Shown here in pieces: positions 16,651-24,813 of a stretch of DNA of 64,000 nt (the stretch's first letter is position 1; each line of letters begins with the position of its first letter). This DNA is from VRUE01 sp963716245. GTDB lineage: Bacteria; Actinomycetota; Thermoleophilia; Solirubrobacterales; 70-9. A program made the position numbers and the translations under genes. The notes under the pieces were generated by a model, which was not told the origin of the DNA, did no database searches, and saw only the letters and a program-made list of their open reading frames with translations. The stretch is from positions 2,542,001 through 2,606,000 of the forward strand of contig OY970300.1 in assembly GCA_963716245.1 (NCBI GenBank). Reading direction: 5' to 3'.

Positions 16651-18183
16651 ATGTCCGCCGACGGGCCTAAATCCACGCTCCAAACGACGGGAATCGGCCC
16701 GTCGGCGGGGGAGGCGGTGCGGCTGGCGAACTACATCGCGGGGGGGTGGCGGGCGGTGGATGGGGTCGACACGCTTGACGACGTGCAGCCTGCGACGGGG
16801 GAGGTGGCGGCGCTCGTGCCTTTGAGCGGGGCGAGGCAGGTGCGCGAGGCGGTCGAGGCGGCCCGGGCCGCGCAGCCCGCCTGGCGGGCGGTGCCGCCGC
16901 AGCGCCGGGCGCGTGCGGTGCTGGCGCTGCGCGATCGGCTGCTGCAACGACGCGAGGAGCTGACGGCGCTCGTCACCGCCGACATGGGCAAGACGCTCGA
17001 CGACGCCGACGGCGAGGTCGGCCGCGGGATCGAGTCGGTCGAGTCCGCCGCCGCGATCCCGCACCTGCTCAAGGGGGAGACGCTGGAGGGCGTCGCGGCC
17101 GGCGTCGACGTCGAGCTGGTCCGCCAGCCGGTCGGCGTGGTCGCCGCGATCACGCCGTTCAACTTCCCGGCGATGATCCCGCTCTGGTTCCTCCCCTACG
17201 CGATCGCCTGCGGCAACAGCTTCATCCTCAAGCCGTCCGAGCAGGACCCGCGGCCGGCGTCGCTGATCGTCGAGATGGTCGACTCGATCGAGGAGATCCC
17301 GCCCGGCGTCGTCAACCTGATCCACGGCGGCCGGGACGCGGTCACGGCGATCCTCGACGACCCGGGCATCGACGCCATCTCCTTCGTCGGGCGCGCCGAG
17401 ACGGCCCGCTTCGTCGCCGAGCGCGCGGCGGCGACCGGCAAGCGGGTGCAGGCGCTGGGCGGCGCCAAGAACGCGCTCGTCGTGATGCCCGACGCCGACC
17501 TCGAGCAGGCGATGCCGGCGATCATGGGCTCGTCCTTCGGGGCCGCGGGGCAGCGCTGCCTCGCCGGCTCGGTCTGCGTCGCCGTCGGCGACGAGCGCCG
17601 CCGGGCCGAGGTGCGCGAGGCGCTGGTCGCCGCGGCGACCGAGCTGCGGGTCGGCGCCGGCGAGGACCCGGCCACCGACGTCTGCCCGATGGTCTCGGCG
17701 GAGGCGCGCGAGCGGATCGCCGCCGCGATCGAACGCGCCGCGAGCGACGGCGCGGAGCTGCTGCTCGACGGACGCCCGGCTGGGATGGGCGGCGCGCCCG
17801 ACCGCCCGGGCGGTCCGGCCGGAACCGTCCTCGGCCCGACGATCGCCGCCGCCGACCCGGAGTCCGAGCTCGCCCGCCAGGAGCTGTTCGGCCCGCTGCT
17901 GACGGTCGTCGACGCGCCCGACCTGGACGCCGCGCTCGACTTCCTCAACGGCTCGCGCTACGGCAACGCCGGCGCGATCTTCACCCGCTCGGGCGAGGCG
18001 GCGCGCGCCTACCGCTACGGCGCCGAGGCCGGCATGCTCGGCGTCAACGTCGGCGTCCCGGCACCCGTCGCCTGGTTCCCGTTCGCGGGGTGGAAGGACT
18101 CGATGGAGGGGGACCTGCACGCGAACGGGACGGACGCGGTGGACTTCTACACCCGAAAAAAGGTTATTACCAGTCGGTGGTAG
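16651..18183 (+). CDS. Methylmalonate/malonate-semialdehyde dehydrogenase-type ALDH
   Basis: 510 residues. The order of motifs fits the CoA-acylating MmsA/IolA group: QPVGVVAAITPFNFPAMIP, FILKPSEQDP, ALGGAKNALVVMPDAD and AAGQRCLAGSV, where Cys is the nucleophile. The usual ALDH glutamate (LELGGK) is replaced by Asn in LGGAKN, a hallmark of this group. It would turn malonate semialdehyde, from beta-alanine, into acetyl-CoA. The first 22 residues (MSADGPKSTLQTTGIGPSAG...) are encoded by a palindromic repeat; an internal GTG at 16717 preceded by GGGGGAGG may be the original start. Confidence 0.82.
   Translation: MSADGPKSTLQTTGIGPSAGEAVRLANYIAGGWRAVDGVDTLDDVQPATGEVAALVPLSGARQVREAVEAARAAQPAWRAVPPQRRARAVLALRDRLLQRREELTALVTADMGKTLDDADGEVGRGIESVESAAAIPHLLKGETLEGVAAGVDVELVRQPVGVVAAITPFNFPAMIPLWFLPYAIACGNSFILKPSEQDPRPASLIVEMVDSIEEIPPGVVNLIHGGRDAVTAILDDPGIDAISFVGRAETARFVAERAAATGKRVQALGGAKNALVVMPDADLEQAMPAIMGSSFGAAGQRCLAGSVCVAVGDERRRAEVREALVAAATELRVGAGEDPATDVCPMVSAEARERIAAAIERAASDGAELLLDGRPAGMGGAPDRPGGPAGTVLGPTIAAADPESELARQELFGPLLTVVDAPDLDAALDFLNGSRYGNAGAIFTRSGEAARAYRYGAEAGMLGVNVGVPAPVAWFPFAGWKDSMEGDLHANGTDAVDFYTRKKVITSRW
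16658..16705. repeat. 48-bp palindromic repeat, copy 2 (inside ALDH 5' end)
   Basis: Starts CCGACGGGCC and ends GGCCCGTCGG, which are reverse complements, so the copy can form a hairpin. Matches 8163-8210 in inverted orientation at 38 of 48 positions. It sits across the translation start region of the aldehyde dehydrogenase, immediately after potC. Confidence 0.6.
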
Positions 18184-18187
18184 GGAG

Positions 18188-18315
18188 GGAAGTCGGGATG
18201 GCCCCCGATGGAGTTGATGTTCGCTTCGCTCACTATGTTCGTGCGGCTTCGCCGCAGGGGATCTCTCGCCGGTGCGCCGCTTCGCGACACTCCCTCGGGG
18301 GCCATTCCGACTTCC
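18188..18315. repeat. Large two-armed palindromic element, copy A
   Basis: Arms at 18188-18212 and 18291-18315 are 25 bases each and complementary except for two positions (one a G-U wobble). The 78-base interior has small hairpins such as GCGGCTTCGCCGC. It fills the space between two convergent genes and may act as a two-way terminator. Its arms resemble those of the elements near 21.5 and 54.3 kb. Confidence 0.65.
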
Positions 18316-18320
18316 TTTCG

Positions 18321-19772
18321 CTACCGGCCGATGTGGAAGCCGATCAGGTGGGGGATGCGGGCTAGCAGCGAGCTCACCGGGTCCGGGACCCGGTAGGCCA
18401 GCTCGGCCTCCTCCTTACGGAGCAGGCCTCGGCGGATCAGTTCGCCGCCTAGCCAGTGGAGTGGCTCGGGCGGGACTCGTTGCGGGAACGGGTCGATGAA
18501 GGGAAGACGGGAGTGGGCGTCGCGGCGGTCGAGGGCGAGGGAGGCGAGGGCGCGGCCGACCATGTGGGAGGGGCCGACGCCGTTGCCGGTGTAACCGGCG
18601 GCGGCGAAGGCGCGATCGCCGCGCAACGGCGCGATCACCGGCAGGTGGGTCGGCGAGACGTCGATCGGGCCGCCCCACGCGTGGGTGATGCGCGCTGGGC
18701 TGTCGCGCCCTCCACCGGGTTCCGCCAGAGACGGGAAGTACTCGTACAGGTGTGTGCGCGCGCCGCTCACCACGTCCGGGTCGATCTCGGCGCGGCCGCG
18801 GAGGCGGGCGCCCATCGCGATCCGGCCGCCGCCCCAGCCGAAGGCGATGCGGCCGTCGGGCGTGGTGCGGAAGTAGTCGATCAGCGAGCGGCTGTCGGTG
18901 ATGCACTCGCCGCCGGTCCAGCCGATCTTTCGGAGTACGTCCGGGACCGGCTCGGTGAGGACGATGTGCGAGGAGGTGACGGTCAGCGCGTCGCGCAGCG
19001 GTCCGCGCGGCGCCTTGGCGGCCCCGCCGACGGCGACGACGGCGCGCGCAGCACGGACGGATCCGGCGTCGGTCCTCGCTTCCACCGCCGCGGCGGCCCG
19101 CCGCGGCGTCCCGGCGCTCACGCCTTCCGAGCGCAGCGAGCGGACCGGCGAGCGCTCGTGGATCGCGACGCCGGCGCGCAGCAGCCGCTCGCGCAGGCCC
19201 AGCGCCAGCCGCGCCGGCTGGACCGTCGCCGCGTCGGGGTAGAAGGCGCCGCCGCGAAAGGCCGGCGAGTCGCAGCGCGCCGCGACCTCGGCCTCGCCGA
19301 GCGACTGCATGGCGTCGACCTGTCCCGTGGCCCGGCAGGCGGAGAGCGCGTCGTCCCAGGAGCCGTCGTGCGCCGGCGCGGTCGAGACCTGCAGATAGCC
19401 GCCCCGGTCGAACCACGCGTCCACCTCCTGCTCGCGGCAGAACGCCTCGATGCCGGCGACCGCCTCCGAGGACGCGCGTGCCACGGCCAGCGCCGCCTCG
19501 TCCCCCCAGCGCTCGCGCATGTTCGGCAGCGAAAACCACATCACGTTGCAGAACCCCCCGTTCCGCCCGCTAGGCCCCCGCCCGCACACACCCGCCTCCA
19601 ACAGCACCACATCCGCCCCAGGCTCCAACGCCTTGATGTGCCACGCCGCCCACATCCCCGTGTACCCACCGCCGATGACGACGACATCGGCACTCCGTTC
19701 GCCAACCAGCCCCGGCGTTGGCTCGATTCCGCCGACCTCTTCGAGCCAGTAACCGTGTGCCGTGTGCTTCAT
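18321..19772 (-). CDS. FAD-dependent amine/amino-acid oxidase (DAO family)
   Basis: 483 residues. The Rossmann dinucleotide motif is VVVIGGGYTGMWAAWHI with the acidic strand end VVLLEAGVCGRGPSGRNGG, as in DAO-type flavoenzymes; a C-terminal FAD contact is in FAAAGYTGNGVGPSHMVGR. It resembles gamma-glutamylputrescine or glycine oxidases. Convergent with the aldehyde dehydrogenase at the edge of the polyamine locus, so an amine or polyamine substrate is plausible. The true substrate is not determinable here. Confidence 0.82.
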   Translation of the reverse strand: MKHTAHGYWLEEVGGIEPTPGLVGERSADVVVIGGGYTGMWAAWHIKALEPGADVVLLEAGVCGRGPSGRNGGFCNVMWFSLPNMRERWGDEAALAVARASSEAVAGIEAFCREQEVDAWFDRGGYLQVSTAPAHDGSWDDALSACRATGQVDAMQSLGEAEVAARCDSPAFRGGAFYPDAATVQPARLALGLRERLLRAGVAIHERSPVRSLRSEGVSAGTPRRAAAAVEARTDAGSVRAARAVVAVGGAAKAPRGPLRDALTVTSSHIVLTEPVPDVLRKIGWTGGECITDSRSLIDYFRTTPDGRIAFGWGGGRIAMGARLRGRAEIDPDVVSGARTHLYEYFPSLAEPGGGRDSPARITHAWGGPIDVSPTHLPVIAPLRGDRAFAAAGYTGNGVGPSHMVGRALASLALDRRDAHSRLPFIDPFPQRVPPEPLHWLGGELIRRGLLRKEEAELAYRVPDPVSSLLARIPHLIGFHIGR

Positions 19773-19804
19773 CTGTTGCCAGTGTGGCAGCGCGGTCTCA
19801 AGAA

Positions 19805-19891
19805 GAGGGCGGGTGGTCCTCGAACGGGCGGATACTCAAAACGCCGGCCTCATCAGGCCGGCGTTTGTCCGGGCGAGGACCACCCGCCCTC
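19805..19891. repeat. Large two-armed palindromic element, copy B
   Basis: Outer arms 19805-19822 and 19874-19891 are perfectly complementary (18 bp). An inner hairpin (ACGCCGGCCT-catc-AGGCCGGCGT) occupies 19841-19864. The core between the arms is shared, in reverse orientation, with copy C at 21518-21610. It lies between divergent genes, so it is not simply a terminator. Confidence 0.7.
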
Positions 19892-19911
19892 CTCCATACA
19901 CTGCCTGCCCA

Positions 19912-20973
19912 ATGGCCACCTTCGACTCACTCGCCCCCCTCCCCCTGGAGATCGACGCCTACTCGCTCGAAGGCCTCGAGCTGCAGACCCCGGGCTTCGA
20001 CCGCCTCTCGACCGTGATCCGCCTCGAAGGCGGCGGCCAGGAGGGCTTGGGCGAGGACGTGACCTACGACGCGCTCGACCACGTCGCCCTCCAGGACGCC
20101 GGCCCGTCGCTCGACCTCACCGGCCACGCGACCCTCGGCGAGTTCTGCGAGTTCATGGAGGGCGTCGACACCTTCCCCTCGGAGCCGCAGCGCGACGTCT
20201 CCCGCCGCTACCGCCGCTGGGCCTTCGAGTCGGCCGCGCTCGACCTGGCGCTGCGCCAGTCGGGGCTCGGGATCGAGGAAGCCCTCGGCCGCGCCGCGCG
20301 CCCGGTCTCCTTCGTCTGCTCGATGCGGCTCTCCCCCGGTCCCGACCAGCCCTCCTCGATCGACACCCTGCGCCGCAAGCTCGACCGCTACCCCGACCTG
20401 CGCTTCAAGCTCGATCCGACCAACGACTGGAGCGACGAGCTGATCGCCGCCCTGATCGAGACGGGCGCGATCGACTCGCTCGACCTCAAGGGCTTCTACA
20501 AAGGCACGGTCGTCGACGTGGAAACCGACCCCGAGCTCTACGCCAAGCTGATCGAGGCCTTCCCGGACGCCTGGCTGGAGGACCCCGACGTCAACGACGA
20601 GACGCGGCCGCTGCTCGAGCCGATCCGCGACCGGGTCACGTGGGACGCGCCGATCCACTCGATCGCCGACATCGAGGCGCTGCCCTGGGAGCCGAAGATG
20701 GTCAACGTCAAGCCGTCGCGGATCGGCGGCCTGCGTGACCTCTGCGAGACCTACGACTACTGCGACGAGCACCACATCGGCGCCTACGGCGGCGGCCAGT
20801 GGGAGCTCGGCGTCGGCCGGGGGCAGATCCAGGTGCTTGCCGCGCTGTTCCATCCGGAGAACCCCAACGACACCGCCCCGCGCGGCTATAACGAAGCCGA
20901 GCCGCCGCCCGGGCTGGCGACCAGTCCGCTGGAGCCGCACCTAACCCCCCTCGGCTTCCGCTGGGAAGGGTAA
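19912..20973 (+). CDS. Enolase-superfamily enzyme (mandelate racemase / muconate cycloisomerase type)
   Basis: 353 residues from ATG 19912; the longer frame upstream reads through the palindrome and was rejected. Superfamily landmarks: LRFKLDPTNDW (general-base region), WLEDPDVND (metal ligand) and VNVKPSRIGGLRD (second lysine), followed by AYGGGQWELGVGR. These enzymes abstract a proton alpha to a carboxylate with magnesium. The reaction is not predictable; dipeptide epimerase or dehydratase are possibilities. Ferritin follows after 9 bases. Confidence 0.75.
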   Translation: MATFDSLAPLPLEIDAYSLEGLELQTPGFDRLSTVIRLEGGGQEGLGEDVTYDALDHVALQDAGPSLDLTGHATLGEFCEFMEGVDTFPSEPQRDVSRRYRRWAFESAALDLALRQSGLGIEEALGRAARPVSFVCSMRLSPGPDQPSSIDTLRRKLDRYPDLRFKLDPTNDWSDELIAALIETGAIDSLDLKGFYKGTVVDVETDPELYAKLIEAFPDAWLEDPDVNDETRPLLEPIRDRVTWDAPIHSIADIEALPWEPKMVNVKPSRIGGLRDLCETYDYCDEHHIGAYGGGQWELGVGRGQIQVLAALFHPENPNDTAPRGYNEAEPPPGLATSPLEPHLTPLGFRWEG

Positions 20974-20982
20974 GGTCGGGGC

Positions 20983-21516
20983 ATGCCCGAGAAGAGCTTC
21001 GCCGACGCGCTCAACGAGCAGATCGCCAACGAGTTCGCCGCCTCGCAGCAATACGTCGGGGCGGCCGTCTACTACGACGCCGCGACCCTGCCCCGCCTCG
21101 CCCACTTCTTCTACCGCCAAGCGCTGGAGGAGCGCGAGCACGCGATGATGATGATCCAGTACCTGCTCGACGTCGACGAGGAGGTGCGGATCCCCGACAT
21201 CAAGGCGCAGCAGACGAGCTATGACGACGGTGTCGCGCCGGTGCGGATGGCGCTCGAGCAGGAGCGCCGCGTCGGCGAGGAGATCTACGCGCTCTTCGAG
21301 CTTGCCCGCGAGGTCAAGGACTACCGCGCCGAGCAGTTCATGCAGTGGTTCGTCAAGGAGCAGGTCGAGGAGGTCGCGCTGATGAACGACATCCTCAACG
21401 TGGTCGAGCGGGCACGCGAGAACCTGCTGCTCGCCGAGGACTACATCGCGCGGGAGAATCCGGGCGAGGGGGACGGCGACCCGACCGCGCCGCCGCCGGC
21501 AGGTTCAGGGGGGTAG
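20983..21516 (+). CDS. Ferritin
   Basis: 177 residues. Four-helix ferritin fold with ferroxidase residues visible: NEQIANEFAASQQYVG (Glu), ALEEREHAMMMIQYLLD (Glu and ExxH), LEQERRVGEEIYAL and WFVKEQVEEVALMNDIL. It oxidises and stores iron in the cytoplasm. The acidic Gly/Pro-rich tail after residue 160 is an extension. It probably shares a transcript with the enolase-family gene; a palindrome follows. Confidence 0.92.
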   Translation: MPEKSFADALNEQIANEFAASQQYVGAAVYYDAATLPRLAHFFYRQALEEREHAMMMIQYLLDVDEEVRIPDIKAQQTSYDDGVAPVRMALEQERRVGEEIYALFELAREVKDYRAEQFMQWFVKEQVEEVALMNDILNVVERARENLLLAEDYIARENPGEGDGDPTAPPPAGSGG

Positions 21517-21517
21517 A

Positions 21518-21610
21518 GGGAGGAACGAGTGCCCCTCGCACGGACAAACGGCGGCCTAATGAGGCCGCCGTTTTGAGTATCCGCCCGCTCGAGGGGCACT
21601 CGTTCCTCCC
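21518..21610. repeat. Large two-armed palindromic element, copy C
   Basis: Outer arms 21518-21538 and 21590-21610 are perfectly complementary over 21 bp. The inner hairpin (ACGGCGGCCT-aatg-AGGCCGCCGT) and flanking core match copy B in inverted orientation, including GGGCGGATACTCAAAACG read on the opposite strand. Arms differ from those of B but remain self-complementary. Lies between convergent ferritin and S51 peptidase genes. Confidence 0.7.
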
Positions 21611-21660
21611 TTCGAGCCACAGCACCTGTCGCAGCGGCACGGTCGTCTGCGGGTAGCTGG

Positions 21661-22452
21661 TTAGCCGAGCCAGCCGGCGCGTTGGCGCATTCGTTTGACT
21701 CGGCGGAACTCTGCGATGTCCTCGCGTAGTGCCGAGGGAGCGGGGGCGGGGAGGAAACGTGCCGGCAAGGGGGACTCGACTACTCCGGTGTCGTCGGCAA
21801 CCACCCGGTAGGCGCGGGCGCCGCGTTGGGCGGTGACGGCGGACGGGGCGGTGCCGCCTTCCCAGAGCAGGCCGGCGTAGTCGTCGAGGCCGTAGCCGCC
21901 GGGCATTCCGTCGCGGACGGCGTCGAGGTAGGCGGCGCGGCGGTCGGGTTCGTTGTTGTAGTGGACGCAGAGGCTGCCGCCGAGCAGGCCGAGCCCGGCA
22001 CCCGGCTCGGCCCTCCCCGAGGACTTGGTGATGCCAGCCTCGAACCAGCACATCGCGCCGGCGCTCTGGCCGGCGAGGACGACGCCCCGGCGCCAGGCGA
22101 GGCTGAGGATCGCGCCCAGCTCGTGCGCGTCCCAGACGGCGAGCAGGTTGAGCAGGCTGCCGCCGCCGACGTAGATCAGGTCCTGGGCGAGCAGGTGATC
22201 GCGCAGCTCGACCGGGCGGCGGCCGAGCCGGAACAGCGAGACGTCCGAGGGCTCGCACGGCCGCTCGCCGAAGGCGGCGTAGAAGCGGCCGATCTGGTCG
22301 GAGGGGTCGCCGCTCGCGGTGGGCAGGATGCAGATGCGCGGCCGTCCTCCCGCCCGTTCCGTCGCCAGGCGCAGCATCAGCTCGCAGACCGCCCGGTCGG
22401 CCGGGCGGAAGGTGAAGTCGTGCCCGCCGAGGGCGAGGACCCGCGGGATCAC
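21661..22452 (-). CDS. Peptidase S51 family protein, copy 2
   Basis: 263 residues from GTG. The serine nucleophile is in VVLAGQSAGAMCWFE, and the S51 pattern DLIYVGGGSLLNLLAVW precedes it. A conserved His (LCVHYNNEPDRR) comes later. S51 enzymes include dipeptidase E (Asp-X peptides) and cyanophycinase. It is paralogous to the upstream gene over its whole length, and its start overlaps that gene's stop (GTGA), so the two are co-expressed. Confidence 0.85.
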   Translation of the reverse strand: MIPRVLALGGHDFTFRPADRAVCELMLRLATERAGGRPRICILPTASGDPSDQIGRFYAAFGERPCEPSDVSLFRLGRRPVELRDHLLAQDLIYVGGGSLLNLLAVWDAHELGAILSLAWRRGVVLAGQSAGAMCWFEAGITKSSGRAEPGAGLGLLGGSLCVHYNNEPDRRAAYLDAVRDGMPGGYGLDDYAGLLWEGGTAPSAVTAQRGARAYRVVADDTGVVESPLPARFLPAPAPSALREDIAEFRRVKRMRQRAGWLG

Positions 22453-23261
22453 GCCGCGACCCCGGTCGACATCGCACCGGTGGTTGAGGTTGTTGCCGCA
22501 TACCGACGAGAACCTCTACCGCCCCATGGGTTGGCGAGCTGGACGGCGTCGGGGTCGCCGAGGTAGGTGGTGGCGAGCTGCATCTCGACCACGCGATCGC
22601 CGGCCGCGTCGAGCCGGTAGCCGCGCGCCGCCGGCCGCGAGGCGACGACGCGGCTCAGCTCCATGCCGGTGAAGTGCAGCGCCGCGCCGTCCTCGGCCGC
22701 GTAGCCCGCGCGCATCCCGGCCGCGAGGAGCTCGCGATAGGCGCGGCGCCGGCTCGAGCCGGCCTCGTAGTGGACGCAGTTGCTGAACGGCAGCAGCCCA
22801 AGGCCGTCGACCCGGCGCGGCTCGCCGTGGAAGCCGGTCACCGACTCGGCGAACCAGCACAGCGAGCCGGCCGAGAGCCCGCAGAGCACGATGCCGCGCT
22901 CCCACGCCTCGCGCAGGATGGCGTCGATCCCGTGCGCCCGCCAGGCGCCGAGCATGCTGACGACGCTGCCGCCCCCGACGTAGATCAGGTCCTGGGAGAG
23001 CAGGTGGTCGCGCAGGTCGGCCGGGCCCTGCTCGCGCCGGAACAGCGAGACGTGGCTCGCCTCGCAGCGGTCCGCGGGGAAGGCGCGGTAGAAGCGGACG
23101 ACGTAGTGATCGGCGTCGCCGCTCGCCGTCGGCAGGAAGCAGACGCGCGGGCGCGCGGGCGCGGTCAGCCCGAGGACGTACTCGTCGAGCAGCGGGTTGC
23201 CGGACTCCATCGAGAACCCACCGCCACCGAAAGCGACGATCTGGCGGAGCGTCGTCTCCAT
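22449..23261 (-). CDS. Peptidase S51 family protein, copy 1
   Basis: 270 residues if it starts at ATG 23261 (METTLRQIVAFGGGGFSME); the frame is open to 23366 but the added residues are not family-like. Nucleophile serine in VLCGLSAGSLCWFAES; DLIYVGGGSVVSMLGAW and NCVHYEAGSSRRRAY match copy 2. First gene of a two-gene operon of S51 paralogues. Peptide substrate unknown; pairing of two different S51 proteins suggests different specificity or a heteromer. Confidence 0.83.
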   Translation of the reverse strand: METTLRQIVAFGGGGFSMESGNPLLDEYVLGLTAPARPRVCFLPTASGDADHYVVRFYRAFPADRCEASHVSLFRREQGPADLRDHLLSQDLIYVGGGSVVSMLGAWRAHGIDAILREAWERGIVLCGLSAGSLCWFAESVTGFHGEPRRVDGLGLLPFSNCVHYEAGSSRRRAYRELLAAGMRAGYAAEDGAALHFTGMELSRVVASRPAARGYRLDAAGDRVVEMQLATTYLGDPDAVQLANPWGGRGSRRYAATTSTTGAMSTGVAA

Positions 23262-23436
23262 TGCGAGATGTTCCCCGCGAGCCTCGCCCGTGCGCTTGTA
23301 CAGCGGTCCGAACTTCGCCGGGGCGCCCCCGCCCACATGTACAGTCGGCCGCGCGCCGGGCGCCATGCGCCGCCGGGGGGCCTAGACCCCCGAGTACAAT
23401 CGCCTTCGGAGGCGCCGCGTCCAGGAGGAGCACGGC

Positions 23437-24174
23437 TTGTCCGCAACCCCACTTCCCCACCACGGCCACACGGCTACCGCGCCCGGGGAGCGGACCCCAC
23501 CCGGGGCGGTGGGCGGCCTGATCGAGCGCGAGCACCTGCCCGCCGGGCGCGAGGACCTCGCCGAGCCGCTGGTCGCCCACTCCCAGCGCGAGCGGATCCT
23601 CGTGGCGATGGCCGAGAGCTGCGCCGGCAAGGGGCTCGCCGCGACGACGATCGCCGACATCGTCACGCCGGCGGGCGTCTCGCGCGCCACTTTCTACGAG
23701 CTGTTCGAGGACAAGGAGGACTGCTTCCAGGCGGCGATGGAGCTGTCGCTGGCGGACGCGATGGGTCGGATCGTCGACGCCTTCTCCGTCGAGAAGCCCT
23801 GGGCGACGCTGGTCCGCGACGCCGCCGCCGCGTTCCTCGACCTGCTGGCGAGTCGGCCCGCCTTCGCCCGGATAGCGCTGGTCGAGGCGCCGGCCTCCGG
23901 GCAGCGCGCCTTCGAGATGTACCGCTCGGGCAAGCGGGTGCTGGAGTCGCTGCTCGACTTCGGCCGGGACGGTCCGGTCGAGGAGGAGGAGATCCCACCG
24001 TGCGCCGGGCGCGCCGCCATCGCCGGCGCCGAGTCGCTCATCGTCGGCCAGATCCTGGCCGGCAACGCGGACCGCCTGCGCGAGCTGCTCCCCGACGTCC
24101 TCTACATCACGATCGTTCCCTACCTCGGCCAGGAGGAGGCGCTCCGCCACTCCTTGGAGGCGGCGGCGGCGTGA
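23437..24174 (+). CDS. TetR-family regulator
   Basis: 245 residues from TTG 23437, preceded by AGGAGGA. A disordered ~48-residue N-terminus is followed by the HTH (ILVAMAESCAGKGLAATTIA, then VTPAGVSRATFYELFEDKEDCFQAA). The effector domain ends LPDVLYITIVPYLGQEEA, the same ending as the TetR remnants at 2-3 kb. It is divergent from the S51 pair and overlaps the next TetR gene. Target and ligand unknown. Confidence 0.88.
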   Translation: MSATPLPHHGHTATAPGERTPPGAVGGLIEREHLPAGREDLAEPLVAHSQRERILVAMAESCAGKGLAATTIADIVTPAGVSRATFYELFEDKEDCFQAAMELSLADAMGRIVDAFSVEKPWATLVRDAAAAFLDLLASRPAFARIALVEAPASGQRAFEMYRSGKRVLESLLDFGRDGPVEEEEIPPCAGRAAIAGAESLIVGQILAGNADRLRELLPDVLYITIVPYLGQEEALRHSLEAAAA

Positions 24175-24770
24175 GGCCCCAGCGCGAGCGGCTGCTCGAG
24201 GCCGCGATCCGCATCGTCGCCGCCAAGGGCTACGCCGATACGACGATCGGCGACCTGGCCAGGGAGGCCGGCGTCTCGCGCAGCACCTTCTACGAGCTCT
24301 TCACCGACAAGGAAGACTGCTTCCTCGCCGCCTTCGACGCCGCCGTCGACGTCCTCATGCGGCGAGTCGTCGTCGCCTACGAATCGGAGCAGCACTGGCC
24401 CGAGCGCGCCCGCGCGGGCCTCGGGGCGCTGCTGGAGACGCTCGCCGGGGAGCCCGAGCTGGCCCGGCTCGCGATGGTCGACATCGGCGCCGCCGGGCCG
24501 GCCGCGCAGCGCCGCCACCGGGTCGCGATGCAGCGGCTGACCCCGCTGTTCGACGAGGGCCGCGACTTCGCCCCGCAGGGCCACCGGCTGCCCGCCAACA
24601 CCTCGCGGATGGCGGTCGGCGGCGTCGCGGGGCTGATCTCCGACGAGCTGGTCGCCGGCAACGCCGAGCGGCTGCCCGAGATGCTGCCGGAGCTGCTCTT
24701 CTCGATCCTCGTCCCCTACGTCGGGCCGCGGGCCGCGGTCGCCGAGACGCGCAGGGAGGCGGTCGGCTAG
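24171..24770 (+). CDS. TetR-family regulator, tandem partner
   Basis: 199 residues from GTG 24171, overlapping the previous stop (GTGA). HTH: LLEAAIRIVAAKGYADTTIG, REAGVSRSTFYELFTDKEDCFLAAFD. The C-terminus (LPELLFSILVPYVGPRAAV) matches its neighbour, so the two are paralogues and may heterodimerise. The longer frame extending to 22.7 kb is antisense to the peptidase gene and rejected. Confidence 0.86.
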   Translation: MRPQRERLLEAAIRIVAAKGYADTTIGDLAREAGVSRSTFYELFTDKEDCFLAAFDAAVDVLMRRVVVAYESEQHWPERARAGLGALLETLAGEPELARLAMVDIGAAGPAAQRRHRVAMQRLTPLFDEGRDFAPQGHRLPANTSRMAVGGVAGLISDELVAGNAERLPEMLPELLFSILVPYVGPRAAVAETRREAVG

Positions 24771-24813
24771 GCCGGAGCCCGCGACCGCCGCCCGGCCTCC
24801 CGCCGGGTCCTCC

